This document shows, one piece after another, positions 1 through 13,002 of a stretch of DNA of 64,000 nt; the stretch's first letter is position 1, and each line of letters starts with the position of its first letter. The notes beneath the pieces are model-generated. The model ran no database searches, had not been told where the DNA came from, and was given only the letters and a program-made list of their open reading frames with translations. The position numbers were made by a program, and so were the translations under genes. The DNA is from Pelargonium x hortorum (lineage: Eukaryota > Streptophyta > Magnoliopsida > Geraniales > Geraniaceae). The stretch is from the NCBI GenBank assembly GCA_036897525.1, contig JAYMTJ010000017.1, forward strand, positions 1 to 64,000. Reading direction: 5' to 3'.

Positions 1-3000
1 ATATATACTAATATATAATTATATAGGTTTTTTAATGGTTATAGACAGTTTAAGCATAATAGATTAGACACCTATTTATAGACCTAAAAAAGTTTACTAT
101 AATATAGCCCTGGGTTTACACGGATCCCCAGAAAAGTAAGAAGAAAGCCTTCCTACTATTGGTTTGTTAATTCTAGTCTTTACCTAATAAGATAAGGAGA
201 GAGTAGGCGCTCTTTGATTGACGTTGTAGTAAGGGAATAACATAAGAACTCCCCTTAGGGACTTTTCTTAACATTAAAAAAAAATTGTACTGAGGAGTAC
301 CCTTTTGTTATTCCCAAGAGGAATGAACCTTCAAAATCAAATTACATTTAGCAAAAGCTTGAAAATAACTATAAATAATTCGAGAAGCCCATATGGGGTC
401 CGGAGATTAGATTCCGGTAAGTTCCTCTTATGCAAGCTCTGATTACAAAAATATTAGGATCAAAAACCAGTATTTCTCTTACTCTTAGCTCCTCGATTCC
501 CAATTGTTACAGGATAACTTAGACTTCTGAAAAACGGTTTGTTATGTTACATACTATTTTATTAAAGGATCCTTCACTATAGCGTATTCGTGTTGAGAAA
601 AGCGGGGCTTCCTAATAAATAATAAAAAGATTCAAAAAAACTAAATAAGTAAGTAAAACCTATTCCATTTAGTTTAGGATAAGGCACATAATTGAATTAT
701 GAAAAAGGCACTCATTATCAAAAGTGAAACTTATTCTTTCAAAATTAAGAGTCAGAATTTCTGGTAAGGTAAGTATGCCAGTACCCCTTTTGCAAAGTAG
801 GTTTATTACTTAGATCTTAGGTATAATATAAGGGCAGCCCTAATAAACCGGGTATTACGGCTTTGGGACTATAAAGAAATCCTTTACTTTAATTACTTTT
901 GTTTCGGAGGGGCCCTTTTTTAATATAATAAATTCGGTATAACAAACAAAGGAACCCGAATATTCGGCAGGAAGGAAAGGGGGATCATAAACCAGAGCTT
1001 AAAGCGACTTTCTCTTATTATATACCTAGGATTTTTTTAATAAAAAACGGACTTGGGGGGTTAACTTATATAAATCTAAAGGAGTAACCCTTTATTATTG
1101 TAGGAATGCACAAACAAAATGGGGTGGTATAACCCTATAAACTGCCAGTACATTAAGAGCACAAGACACACCTTAAAGTCAAGTATAACTCTAACTGAAT
1201 CGTCAAAAATACCCTAGCAAATAAGGGACCTGGTTCCTACTACTTTTCTTTAATGACTCTAACAGGGTACCCTTTTACTTTTGATAATAGCAAAGCAAAT
1301 AGGAATTATATGCAGGCGCTCTCTTATTCTACTCGGGGTCTCTTACAGGAAACCCTGTCTCAAGCTATTAAATTAATTAGTAAGAGACAGACTAAGACTT
1401 ATAGCTCTAAGGAAAGGTATAGATATGAGTACGAAACCAAGTATGCAGAATAAGATACAGAATACGGGGGTTACCGTTGTTAAGAAGAAAAAAGATTAGG
1501 GGGTTAAGAGAGTAAGCTGCAGTTTACCGAAGACTCTTTTTTTTTTATATAGGTCAAAATCCCTTAAAAGCCTCATAGTTAGAAGTTGTAAAGTCTTGGG
1601 TCAAAGCCGGTAGTTAAAACGTGTTCCTTAGGCTCGCATTCCATTAGAACAATTCTTTAGCTTCAATCCAGAGTCCTCTTTGTTCATGTCCATAGCATTA
1701 AGCCCTAGCTTCCATCAGCAACAGAAGGGTTTAGCGATAAAAGCTTCTTACAAAGTCAAACAGCAGCAATCCGGAATCCCCCTTTAAGTTAAGGCCTCTA
1801 GAATCAAACCTACTCATTATACCGGCTATACAGATAGAATGGTTATGCTCGCTTTAGCAAACCAAGAATACAATCTAAAACACCTTTGCATTAGATCTTG
1901 AACTCCTCGATCAAATCAAACTCCTAAACTGGTTAGATCAAAGTTTACAAATTAGTACACAGCCGTTGCGATACCATCATAATCATAAAATGAGAACTTC
2001 CAAAAGCAAATAGACTCTTCAACTGTCCTTACTAAAAATTAGAAAAGCAAATGAGTTGCCTGGCATGAGGAAGTAGTTATCTGCTTTACCGGCTAGTTAC
2101 TGGTTACTGGTTTGGCTAGCTTCTTTATTGACTTCATTTACTTGACTCCCATTGACTTGAGACTTAAGAGCTATACCTTGTTAGGACTTTAGAGAGAGCT
2201 TTACTAAACTGGGTCTTTTTTACCTACACAAAACTACTAAATAGAAGCTACAATTGGATATACACTAAAAATTCTCCTAAAGATCTCATAAGGGAACCCC
2301 GTCAGCATTTAGAGGCTTATTTATATATATTATTTATAAGCTACGCAGAGCTTTTACTAACACTGGTTAGAGACCGGAGTCAAATTGAATTTATAATAAA
2401 AAAGAAGTTGGATTGAAAACTAGACTCATTGATATTCATGAGGGTCTCCCGATCTCAAAAGCAGCAACTCGCGGAAAGAAACCAGGCTAGCACTTTTCTA
2501 ACAGCACCGAAAAGTGGACGGGCATTCACAGGGTTTGAACTGACTTTGGGAGTGCTATTGGACTATCTTTCTTGATCGGGATTGCACTTGACTGGGAATT
2601 GATAGGTTCGGGACATTGCTTCCAAAGAACAGGTGGATTATGAGGTTAGGCTGATAAAGAAAGAAAGGATTCTCTTTAAGTCCTTCAAATCAAATGTATT
2701 CCCTGCAATGATTTATTAGGGCTTTTGCTTGTGTAGCTATTGGTATTTGTATTTGTATTACAGAATATAGTTAGAGACTTTAGTATTAGATAGGTATTAC
2801 TTTTAAGATTCATAAGCATAAGGTAAGGCGCGAAGCCCTCATGTTCTATGTGTTTATCAATTAATGAGGGTTGGAGCCTTAATCGATAATGAATAAGTCC
2901 TGCTTACTGAGTCAATCTTTATTTACGAGGTTAGGGGCATTTAGTAGTATACTGTACATACTTACACACTTAAAAGATCAACAACTTTCACTTGACTTCA

Positions 3001-4700
3001 ATTACTTTAAATTGCTCAAACTCTTTTAATTGAAATTGCAAGAAACGTAAAAATTCATACCTCAGTTGCTGTGAAAGCACGACATAGACCGCAAGGGTCA
3101 AAAGGATTTTGTCTTTATTTAAGATACTCAGATAAGGTTTTTCTTAACTAGAATTGGAGATTTGACGCATCCGTTTCAAGGTTTCCCGCAGGATCCTAAA
3201 ACCCCTCTGATGCTTTTAAAAGAGCGCAAGTAGAATGTACAAACGAGCTTCTATAGAGCTTTACCGGGTATAGTATAGAACAAGTTGATAGACGGCTTGA
3301 ATTGGCTTAAAGTAAAGTATTGAAAAAACGCCCTGATACAACTACAGTAAAAGTGGGTATCTTACTCATCATGAACGTAAAACTCTAACTTAGCTTGTGC
3401 CATTAGGATATTAACTGCAGTTACCTTCCAAACTTTTTATTTTGTAGATAAGGGCTTTCTTATAACATTGTTTTAGGAGTCACTTTACTTTATACAACTA
3501 AATATATAAATTAAGATACGACACCTCACTCAAGAAACTCTAAGGACTTATACATAGGAATTAAAAGCTCCCTAATTAAATTACGAAATGAAAGTTAGGT
3601 AACTGCACTCTCAATTTGAGTTCTAAAGAACCTCCCTAGTTAGGTTTGGTTTTTAACACCGTCTTTAATCTTTAATAAGCACCCACCAGGTTACTCTATG
3701 CCTTGTTAAGAACTGAGTCGTTAAAAGGGAGAAAAGCTCACTACAGCAGGACTAAAAAACCAAACTAAAATGATTACAAAGTCAAGTGCGGGTATTTATT
3801 CAGATTACAGCCTCGGCGATGTGGAAATTGAATTTGGACAATTGGTAAAAAAAATGCTTTTAATTTATTATATAGCTATATCGCAGGACTTCCGTTTTTC
3901 TTCAGATTCAGGATAAGGTTCTATTTTTAAGAATTCAAATTAGTAGCTGGAGCTCTCTTAGACCTCAGGATTGACTTTATCAAAAGCAGAGACTAGATTA
4001 CAAAAAATAACGAATAGATGTTTTTACTGAGATTTTGAGTATTCTTTTAAAGTTAAGGGATTTTCCTCTTTAGCCTTAGTTTTCTAGACTCTAGCACCTT
4101 AGTCCTAATAAACTAGGCTTGCTCTCTATAATTAGACTCTATAAGACTGTAAGACACTGGCTACAGAATACAAACAATACATAGCGGGATACCAGTACCC
4201 TCTAAACCCTAAGTCCTAGCTTTTAAATCTCTCTTAAGTAAGCAATACAAGATAAACCTTGCCTACTTTCTTTTAGATCCCTTAAACCCCTCTAGTCTTT
4301 ACCGAATCCTAGTTATAGTTACTTCATCCCTATATCTGGAATCGGAAACCTGGAAATAAAACAGAAATTTAACTGATTGACTTAATTCTTCATACCTCCT
4401 AAAGATAGCCCCTGCTTTCAGACCTGGAAAATATTCCTCAGAGCTAGAATAAGACCCTTGAAAATCTGTACCTTAGGAGATAGAATTCTCTTTGCTGCTA
4501 GAAACTTATACTTATTAGAATTAGAGCCAGAGATATTGTGTTCTTTGTTAGGAAAACTTGTCTTCTATAACCTTAATAGTTATAGTCAATCTATCCAGTG
4601 TCTTTAATGAATATACCTGACATACATTATGACAGCCAACAAAAAAAAGGAAAAACCTGGTTTGTTAACTAAAACTCTTTCTTAATATTCCTTAAATTCT
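1..4700. other. AT-rich non-coding DNA, no supported gene
   Basis: All six frames are closed by frequent stops. The longest frame is a 66-codon one at 1253-1453 (plus) with no recognisable motif, and such frames are expected by chance here. The first 60 bases are especially A+T-rich. I found no rRNA core motif and no complete tRNA. A sequence at 2503-2522 resembles the repeat at 30061/30401, sharing the CACCGAAA and TGGACGGG parts. The stretch reads as organellar-type spacer; that is inference. Confidence 0.6.
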
Positions 4701-5699
4701 TCAATTTCTTGGTAAAAGTAGATTCCTTTGAGGGAAGTGCTTTATGTCCTGCTTTAGTCTTTTTTTTAATGTTTTAACATGGATTCCTTTAGCTTTTACG
4801 GGATTTTCTTTCTTATTGTGGATCCTGGTAATCAAAGTCTAAATATTAAGGAATTGAAGTATTTAAGTATAGGAAAGACCCCTTTTTTCTGAGTCAAATG
4901 TATCCTTTTAGGAAGCTAAACAGGCAATATTTATATAAACTTGGGCAAGATTCTGTAGATTCTCTAAAACAAAGGTAAGATTTATTCTAATTTATTTGGG
5001 AAGGTGCAAATGAAAGTAAGTTCTGTTTCTAAAGGTTTCTTGATGTCATGCTAGCTTTAGCAGACTAGGTATAACTCTAAGCTGGATAATAAAAGGGTTT
5101 TTTTAGAGGCTTGCCCTTTTCTATAAAAAGCCTTCAATTTCTAGTAAGTCAAGTTTTTGTTATTGTTTTTTCTATAATGTTGCAAAGAGTTAAGTACCTT
5201 GGAAAAGATAGGGAATTGACTATACTTTTTAGTTTTTTCTAATCTAATAAATCAGGTAGATTCTAATGTAAACATAGGATTTGAGGTCTCCAGTGTATCC
5301 CCAAAGGCGGCTTAGCTTAATTAAGGTAGGGTTTTTCCAAAGGGGAATTGCTTTCATGTCCTGTTCTGCTTTTAGGATTCTGGTAAGTAAATAGAGACAA
5401 ATAAGGACTAAGGCGTAGTATATAAGTTTAGGAACAGTAGTTCTAATTGAAATTCCTGAACCGGTACATTGACATTTAGGACATTTCCTTATTCCGATCA
5501 TTTATTTGTATAGCTAGCAAAGGAGTTAATCGTCAAAGGTAAAGCAATTGCTGCGAGGAGATTCTATTTCTTTCTATTTGACAGGAATTTCCCTTGTATT
5601 TGAAAAAGGGCTTTCGCAATGCACAAGAGGTGCTATTTCCATGTATTTGGGTGTCATTTTCCCATGTATACAGGGTTTTGTTACCTCTGTATTTACCAC

Positions 5700-5748
5700 C
5701 AAGCCCGAAGAGTGCTATTACCCAGAGCTTTAGGTAAAGGTGTTCGTT
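5700..5748 (+). repeat. Degenerate direct repeat, copy 1
   Basis: This aligns with 6139-6192 in the same orientation at about 43 of 52 positions, with a few single-base gaps. The core is CAAGCCCGAAGAG followed by GCTATT and AGCTTTAGGT. Both copies are preceded, 130 bp or less upstream, by phrases such as TATTTGACAGG, so the duplicated unit may be longer than the part that still aligns. An old tandem or near-tandem duplication is inferred. Confidence 0.6.
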
Positions 5749-6138
5749 AAGACTGGTATAAGCTTTCCAGTAAGGATTTCACTCTGTCTCTGTAGTAATC
5801 TTGTATTGGAGATGTATTTGAGAGGAATTAGGTACCTTCCATTAGCTCCATTAGTAATGAATCTAAGTTTTCCTGTAGCATTAAATCAATTGTATGACAT
5901 CTAAATTGTCTCATTTCTGCAGTTAAGGGTTGTTTTAAGGTAATCCCGGGTATCGGGTATATCCAACACCAGTTTCATGCGTTTAATGGATAAATAAACA
6001 CCTTGAAGGTTTTTCCATAGCTATATATCCCTTTTTTCCTTTGTATTTGACAGGTATTAACATCCCATTTCACCTTAGGTATTTGATATTTAACGAGGGT
6101 GTAAGGGTAGTTAGGATGTCTCGGTTGGACGAGCTAAG

Positions 6139-6192
6139 CAAGCCTGAAGAGAGCTATTGCACAAAGCTTTTAGGTTAAGGAGTTCTTGGTTA
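6139..6192 (+). repeat. Degenerate direct repeat, copy 2
   Basis: Partner of 5700-5748. It carries CAAGCCTGAAGAG, GCTATTGC, AGCTTTTAGGT and AAGGAGTTC in the same order. The differences are scattered substitutions and one- or two-base indels, as in unconstrained drift. Confidence 0.6.
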
Positions 6193-6328
6193 TTATGATG
6201 GTATAGAGAGCTTACTCTACTCTCTGAATGGGTATTCTTGTATTCGGGTAAAATAGTAGTAGTTATCCGGCATTCCAGAACTGTCTTTGACAGTTGTTCT
6301 TGTATTTGTATTGCATAGGAGTTTCCTA

Positions 6329-6354
6329 ACCGAACTAGAAAGACCGAACTAGAA
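6329..6354 (+). repeat. Short tandem repeat, 12-mer twice
   Basis: ACCGAACTAGAA occurs at 6329-6340 and again at 6343-6354, two bases apart. The copies are exact, which points to a recent local duplication inside the G/T-rich block. Confidence 0.8.
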
Positions 6355-7511
6355 TCTCTTACTTAATGGAACCCAGGTAACCGGTTATTCTAATGGGATG
6401 ATGTTGTAAAGCGGCTAGGATCCTAACTTGTCAATTTTGTATTCAGGTAAACCAATCAATCCAGTTCATGCTCTTAGCCCCTTTTGTTAATGCTTTCCCA
6501 AGGAAAACTTCAACATTTCGGTTACTTGATGAGAAACCCTATCCACTCTCTAGTCTAAAGTCTAAGGAATCCTCACCTCTTAGAATGCCCTTCTTCTAGA
6601 AATCCTCTCTTCTTTGTGGATGCAGTACCAACCTCTTCTTGAGAAGAAGCCTAACTCGTCATCCTCTGTAAGCAGAACCGGTAAAGGAACAGAGATTGTC
6701 TTTAGTTCTTGTTACAGCTGTTCTTAGCTTTGTTGTATACTTCGTAGAGAGCTTGATTCTGATCTATATGCTGGTAAATGAGTTTAGATATAAAGGAGTT
6801 CAAGAAACAGACTAAGGACTTATAGAGTTGTTAGTTTGACACAGTTAAGGAAACTCTTCTATTCCTTAAAAGAGTTACTGTTTAGTAGTTTTTTAATAGT
6901 GAATATGAATGTATTCCAGGTTTTGGGAAAAGCTTTATTCCGAGGATATTCCCTTAGTCTAAGAGGAGAGAAACTTAATTAATTGCATTGTTGCTTGTAT
7001 GTAAAACTTTCTTTCATCAGGAAACTTACCAATTAGAGCTATAAGGACTCAAGAGGAATGCTTTCTTTGGCTAAAGTTAGAATATTAAGAAAATTCCACT
7101 CTCTCCGTGAACATTCTTTCTTTAGCTAGTGAGCAGCTTTCTAGTTAGTGCGAGGTTTCCAGGTAAATTAGATTAAGCTCAACATCTGGGTATGTTTATG
7201 AAGGGACGCATTTCCGGGTTTTCCTAGAGTTTGAGATAGGTTTTTGGATAGATATAAGATTTAGAGAAGTGAAAGAGGTTCTGTTTAACTCTTTTAGGGG
7301 AAGTTAACCCAATGGCTGTGGTAGTGTGTTTTCCTTAGTAATGGTTTGTCCGGTGTATAAGGATAATGCTAGTGCACTTGTTTTTTAGGGCTTAGGAATT
7401 CTTAGAGCGCTAATGAATTTCCAGTTAGGAGTCAATAGGTTTTTTCTTGTCTTTCTGAGCCCTTTCAATTTAATATAGTATAGCGATATAGTTTTGGTAT
7501 TCTGAAGAGGA

Positions 7512-7530
7512 AAGGCAAGTGCAGCTTGTA
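7512..7530 (+). repeat. Dispersed 19-bp exact repeat, copy 1
   Basis: AAGGCAAGTGCAGCTTGTA occurs here and at 18053-18071 in the same orientation, and both copies are followed within about ten bases by GTAAAGC. An exact 19-mer is unlikely by chance in 64 kb of this composition. It links two G/T-rich blocks more than 10 kb apart. Confidence 0.75.
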
Positions 7531-7799
7531 TTCTTGGTAAAGCGAGCTAGGAGTTCTTGTGTGAGACTCCTAAGAATTGCTAAGAGATAGTTTAGGATTT
7601 AGGAAATTCTCTTTGTTGTAGCTAAAGCGAGGAGTTTTGTCTTGCAAGCAAAGCGATCTATCTGCAGGTAAAGGATTCTAACACTTAAAGTTCCTGTCAA
7701 TTTCGGGTTTGTATTCTCCAAAGAGGTAACGCTTATATCTTCTATGACGGCATCGCCAGGCTCTATATTGCTTTATATGAAATATCTACAATTAGTATT

Positions 7800-10700
7800 A
7801 GGATCATTTATTAGGACATTTTCCTTAGGACCAAACAGAACTACAAATTCTCAGGTTCTAATACCACCCATCTAAGAAGGAACATTTGGAAATCATCTTT
7901 AATACCCTATACTCATTTTAGGAACCTACTAGAAATCCTCTTTGCTTGTAAAGTTACTAAAAATATTACTGAAAAACTAAAAGCTGTTATCGGCTAGAAA
8001 AAACTACTAGAATCAAGAATCTTACTCCGTTTTTGGGGTATTTGATTCCCTAATGAAATGCAGAAGACCTAGGCATCCTAATTTCGTTTTGATTGGCAAA
8101 AGGAAAATATATATAGAAGGTAGAGAACTGAGTACAATTCCAAAAGGTTTTTTTAGCCTTGTACTAAGCTTCTTTAGAAAGGAGAAGCGCTTAAAAAAGA
8201 AAAGTAATTGTGAGGGATCTCTGAATAAAGTTTAACCCGCGTCTTTTACTAAAGGAAACCCTGACTTACCCGATTCTTGCTTGAATGAAACTTAGTCCAC
8301 TATATAATCAGACTTCTATTGCCACTTAGTAACGTCTCTTACTCTTATTTTAAGCTCTAATTCTTTTATTCCCTAAAAACTTTAACTTAGACTGAAAAAT
8401 CCTTACTTCTTTTCATTAAAAAACACCCATTAATCCCCCAATGAATCAAAAATATATAAGTATGTTTGACCATAGTCCAGACCCTTAATGAGAGAAGAGA
8501 GAATACCAAAATAACGAGAACTCTCAATGTCCAGACAACGACTTTAATTACATTCGAATTAGTATTTATTTAGGATAAGACCTGTCAGTTTCTTTGAAAT
8601 CTCCTAAAATTCTTTAGAAGTATAGTAAGACTCCGGTTGATAAGGAATTTCCTGCTAGGTTCTCCTTTCTTTATAAGAAAAGAGGTAGTTACTGGTAATA
8701 AGACTTTCAAGGGCCAAAGCTTAAGCGATAATTTAACTAAGGAAATCATTTTGTAGTTTTAAGGCAGTACTCTTTTCAATTCTACTGGAAACTTAAATAA
8801 AGGATATCCTTCTTTCTGTAATCCAGTATTTTCCTTTTTTAGTACAGTAAGTAGGGATAGTGAGTCTCTTTTCTAGGGCCTAATTCTGCTAACCTTTCGG
8901 GAGTCTTTTTTACTACCTACTTGACGTAAACCTGGGGTCTTTTTATGAATTCAGATTGGGCAAATCGCTTTGTATTCAATTTTCCGTCGTAGTGTCCCTG
9001 GGGCAAACTTTAGAAACAGTCTAACTTAGTTACTACCAAGAAATCCGAGTTTCGAGTCTTTTTTGTGTTTGTGCGGGATTCGGGAATATATGTTTTTTTC
9101 CTAGATGTGATCTAAGTGAGCTCTTATACTACTTTCCTTGTGCTGCTCTTTCTTTTCTCAAAGACTACGAAATCTGACTGTAACTAACATCTTATTAAGA
9201 ATCTTAAAAGATCAATTTTCCAGGATAGCACTTAAACTTTTTTGTCGAGAAATCCCTTATGTTCAAGACAAAGGGAAGCTCTTTTGGTATCGCTCTGAAG
9301 AATGCCTTTTATACAAAGCCGCCCGGCCGTACCTTTTAGATTTCAGCGTATAAGAAGAAAAGTTCTAATTTATAGAATTAAACCTTTCATTATTAAATAC
9401 TTAGAAAGTCTTCCGTATTTTGTTGGAGATTCTTAAAATAGAATGCGGTTTCTATCTACCTAAAGGTTTTTTTGTTTAGTGTCGTGAAGGGCTTATAGTA
9501 AGGTAGACCTTACTTTAGAATCAAAAGCCCTGTGAGTTTTTTGGGGAAAGGAAAGAAGATATTAACTGCTCGTGATATTGCTTAGTCGGAAGTGTATAAA
9601 GTTTTGAATTAACCGAAAAAAGCAGGCAGAAGAAAGTATCTACTAACCTTATTCTGATAATGATTCTTATAAACCATATATCTGGTCTCTTTTTTTTTGT
9701 CATTTGCGCCGAAAAGTATTAACTAAGTGGCTATGCGTTTTAGTTGATTCTTAATCTTAAATTAACTAAGTTCGGTATATCTTAAAAGGGACCTGGATCC
9801 GACAACTCCCCGGAATCCCAAGAAAGTCAGGCGCTAGTAGTAGAAATGAAAATGACCTATACTGTATATATAGAAAGAATTAATGCTTTTCTTCTCTATT
9901 TGCTTTCTAGTTTTAAAAGTTTATAAAATATGTATCAATATTATTGTATAAATGTCTCGCCTGTACAAATTACAGAGTTTCTCGTATATTACTAGTGATT
10001 TCCTTTTATTAATAAGTTTAGAAACTGACTCCGTTTACCTATGAGTCCAGTTCATAATTTTCCAATTTAAAATATTGAGCTATTTATTATGCAATACACC
10101 TCTTTCTTTTTAGTATTATTAGTACAAAGCAAGAGCCCATGTAAGCCTGAATACCTTTCTCGTTAAGAAACTATTTAATTTAAAAAGTATACTAAACTAA
10201 GTCCTCTCTTTTATTTAAGCCAAGGGTTAATTTCGATAAACTTCTATTTTAGGAACCGGGGAAAATCCAGAAATTCTAATGTATAGCTCAAGTAAATTAT
10301 AAACGTGTAAGTATAGGACTCGTGCATATGACCTGAAGAGCTTTAACTCATTTTAATTTAAAGAAAAGAGTAGGCACTTTATTTGCTTTTAGGAAAAATC
10401 AAAAGTCTTCTGCTTGTAGGTTCCTTATTATTTAACACCTTATTCAGATTACAGAAATAACTACAAAAGGTAATATTAAAAGGTTATGCGAGTATCTGAG
10501 TTGGACTTTCTGTTTTATTCTAAGTGACTTCAATTACCATAAAGATTTCCGAAGTAGTAACCCTTTACTTTACTTTTGTTAACCCTAATCTACATATTCT
10601 GTTATACGAGCCTATTCGTGGATTGTAGGCTATACTACCAGCATTTTTTGTTTCTACCCAAACCAAAGGAAAGGGGGCTACTCTGATTTAAATACAACTG

Positions 10701-12400
10701 ATATAAAAAGGCGAAAGACTTCTTGTGTTAGCGGAGCTAGAAGCATATTTATGGGTTAGACTCGATTGAATACCTGAGATTCTTCGTATCTTTATTAATT
10801 TCCTAATAGAGGTAAGAGTAAAATGTTTATTATATTCTGTACTACTTATTACTTGAACAAGTATCCAAGGAAATCTCTAAATCCCGGTGTTAGGTAAAGC
10901 GAAGAGAGCTTGTGATAAATAAAATAATATAGAAAGTCGAAATTTCTTAGAATTCAAATCCGGCACTCCTCCAATGTCTTTTACAAGGGATATATATATA
11001 TATGTATTTTTGACACCCCAAAAAATCCGCCCAGTGAGGGGTATCTCGAATACGAACTGTCCTGTAAGATAAAACTCGCATTATGTATAAAATAACCTTA
11101 ATACGGTATAGTTCTCTGCTTACTCTGAGTAGACTCTTTTCAACTTGAGTTTATCCTAGCTCCTGCTTTGCTAAATGAAATGGAAATTTCGTATGGGATT
11201 ATTTCGAGAATAAATTATGTGCTTTACTTGCTTTATTTCTTTCTACAATTTTGTTTATTTATATGGATGGAGTGCCCTTTGAACAAATAAGTGCTTTTGG
11301 GAGATAGTTAATAGAATACTTAATTAATATAAGATTAGATATATATTAATGTCTGAAAATCTAGAATATTGCTACCTAACTAAGGATAAGCTACGAGTCA
11401 ATTTATTATAACAAGGACCCGCCAATATAGTATATAGGTTTCCCCTTTCCTTTGACGCATTTACAAGATTAAAGTGTAAACACAGAATAGGCAACCCCGA
11501 GACACAAGTCCCTACTAAATTTTTGGTTGTTGAAATGAATTCTAAGGGGTAGTCTAGATCCCTTTGTTTTAGGGTTTACAATGTCTTAAACTAGAACTCT
11601 GTTTTTTTAGTCTTGATAAGGAATGCCGCTAGCATTTTTTCTTTGGTTATGCTAGCAGCCTCAATTTAGTACTGGTTTCAGAACAATCAATAAGGGAGAC
11701 TTAGTAGCTTCAATAGAGACGAGTTACCCGATATAGCAAAGGCGAAAAAACAAACCTATATCTATCTTGTGATTTGATTCAAGGCTTTGTTAAGAATTAT
11801 ACAAAAAAGGAAAAGTTCTCCCCTCGTTCAGTTAGTTACTCCTAGAGTTATACCTCTATTCAGGGGAGCACGCGTAGGCCAAAAAACCCCGTAAAGGAAT
11901 TCCATAAATAAGATATAAACCCGGTCAAATCTAATATGGAATAGACTTTTATCGCTAAAAAGATCCTTGCATCAGATGCATATGCCAATCCGCAAAATTT
12001 GAAACTGCTCGAAGCTAATTATAAAAGAGTCTAGGGATAGGGCTGTCTAGTTTAGTATAAAAAAGAAGTTTGTGGTACAAACAAAGGGAAGAGAAGAGCA
12101 GTTCTTAGTTGTTGCAGAGCGAGCAGAACAAGTCTGTTGTTTACTGCTGTCAATAGGACTCCTTTTTCTTTTAGTTTAGCTAATAAAGTATACCCAGTTT
12201 CAAATAAAGTATGATGCCCTTATAGCAAAAGAATAAAACTTGACATTTATCCTTTATAGATTCAAACTGTTTTCGTATTCAAAATAAATATAGAACAGGA
12301 TGCTTTGTTAAGTCAATTTCCTTTGAAGCAATTAGAAGCTTAAAATCACTTAGATAAAGAGAATGAAAAGAAAAGAAAGAGTCATTTGTATCAATAAAAG
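7800..12400. other. AT-rich non-coding DNA, no supported gene
   Basis: Frames at 8053-8235 (60 codons, lysine-rich end), 9138-9353 (71 codons) and 9521-9703 (minus) are of chance size and carry no domain I recognise. The stretch is spacer-like, with homopolymer T runs and an (AT)n tract near 10990-11003. I see no tRNA, rRNA or long repeat. Confidence 0.55.
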
Positions 12401-12455
12401 GAGTCAGTAGATAATCCCGTAGAAGTATCTATCAGCAGGTTTAGGAAATTAGTAA

Positions 12456-12475
12456 AGTTTGAATTAGTTTGAATT
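12456..12475 (+). repeat. Tandem 10-mer, two copies
   Basis: AGTTTGAATT is directly repeated with no spacer. This is simple slippage-type duplication in non-coding DNA. Confidence 0.8.
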
Positions 12476-12936
12476 AAGTGGTACATCGGGTTTCCTTGAG
12501 GTGCTAATGGAAGCTAGTCCTTGTCAAGTACAGATTCTCTTCTAATGACAGTGCCGGTAGTTTAGAAATAATAAATGAGTCTAATCGGTGAAAGCAGTTT
12601 GTACTTATGCTTGAACCAAACCCAGTAGAACCCAACTACTGAATGCTGTCCATCTGACAAGAGAAAGCTCTCTAAGGACATTACCGGTAAAGGAGCTTTA
12701 AAGGGTTTACGGAGTGCCTAAACTAGAATAGGGCTAGGTATTCGTAAAAAAAGGAATTCCTGAACTTAAAGACTAGAATTCATAACTTCACTTATAAAAG
12801 AAACTAACTAGAATGCTGTCTAAAAGAGCTTACTTTACTTATTCTAATAGAGATAGATTCCCACTGGCTAAGAAGCTAGACACTAATAACAGCTATCAAC
12901 CAGGGCTGTTAATCAAGGAATGAAAGAAAACAGATT

Positions 12937-13002
12937 ACATGAATCCACTTGAACCTTTGCATGTCGGGTTCATCTTCCAATGCTCTACCAATCGGAACAA
13001 GG
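12937..13002 (-). pseudogene. tRNA-like relic, identity uncertain
   Basis: On the minus strand a D-arm-like GATTGGTAGAGC is followed, at tRNA spacing, by an anticodon-arm-like segment (TTGGA, seven bases, CCCGA; four of five pairs possible) and then by AAAGGTTCAAGT, a T-loop-like sequence whose stem no longer closes. The variable-region phrase CATGCAAAGGTTC resembles what I recall of plant mitochondrial trnQ, but the anticodon loop does not read UUG. The acceptor stem does not pair. The order and spacing of three arms suggest a decayed tRNA gene; chance similarity is possible. Confidence 0.35.

Larger units (their letters stand above)
4700..7800. repeat. G/T-rich block with internal degenerate direct repeats
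   Basis: The plus strand is visibly enriched in G and T; in one counted 60-base line at 5641, 37 of 60 bases are G or T. Short phrases recur, such as TTGTATTTG and GGTAAAG, and a longer segment is duplicated about 440 bp apart (5700-5748 and 6139-6192). The chance-sized frames at 5244-5501 (minus) and 5548-5733 (plus) show no family motif. The block seems to be built of diverged copies of one sequence type. The same texture, reversed, fills 18.6-24.5 kb. Confidence 0.5.
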
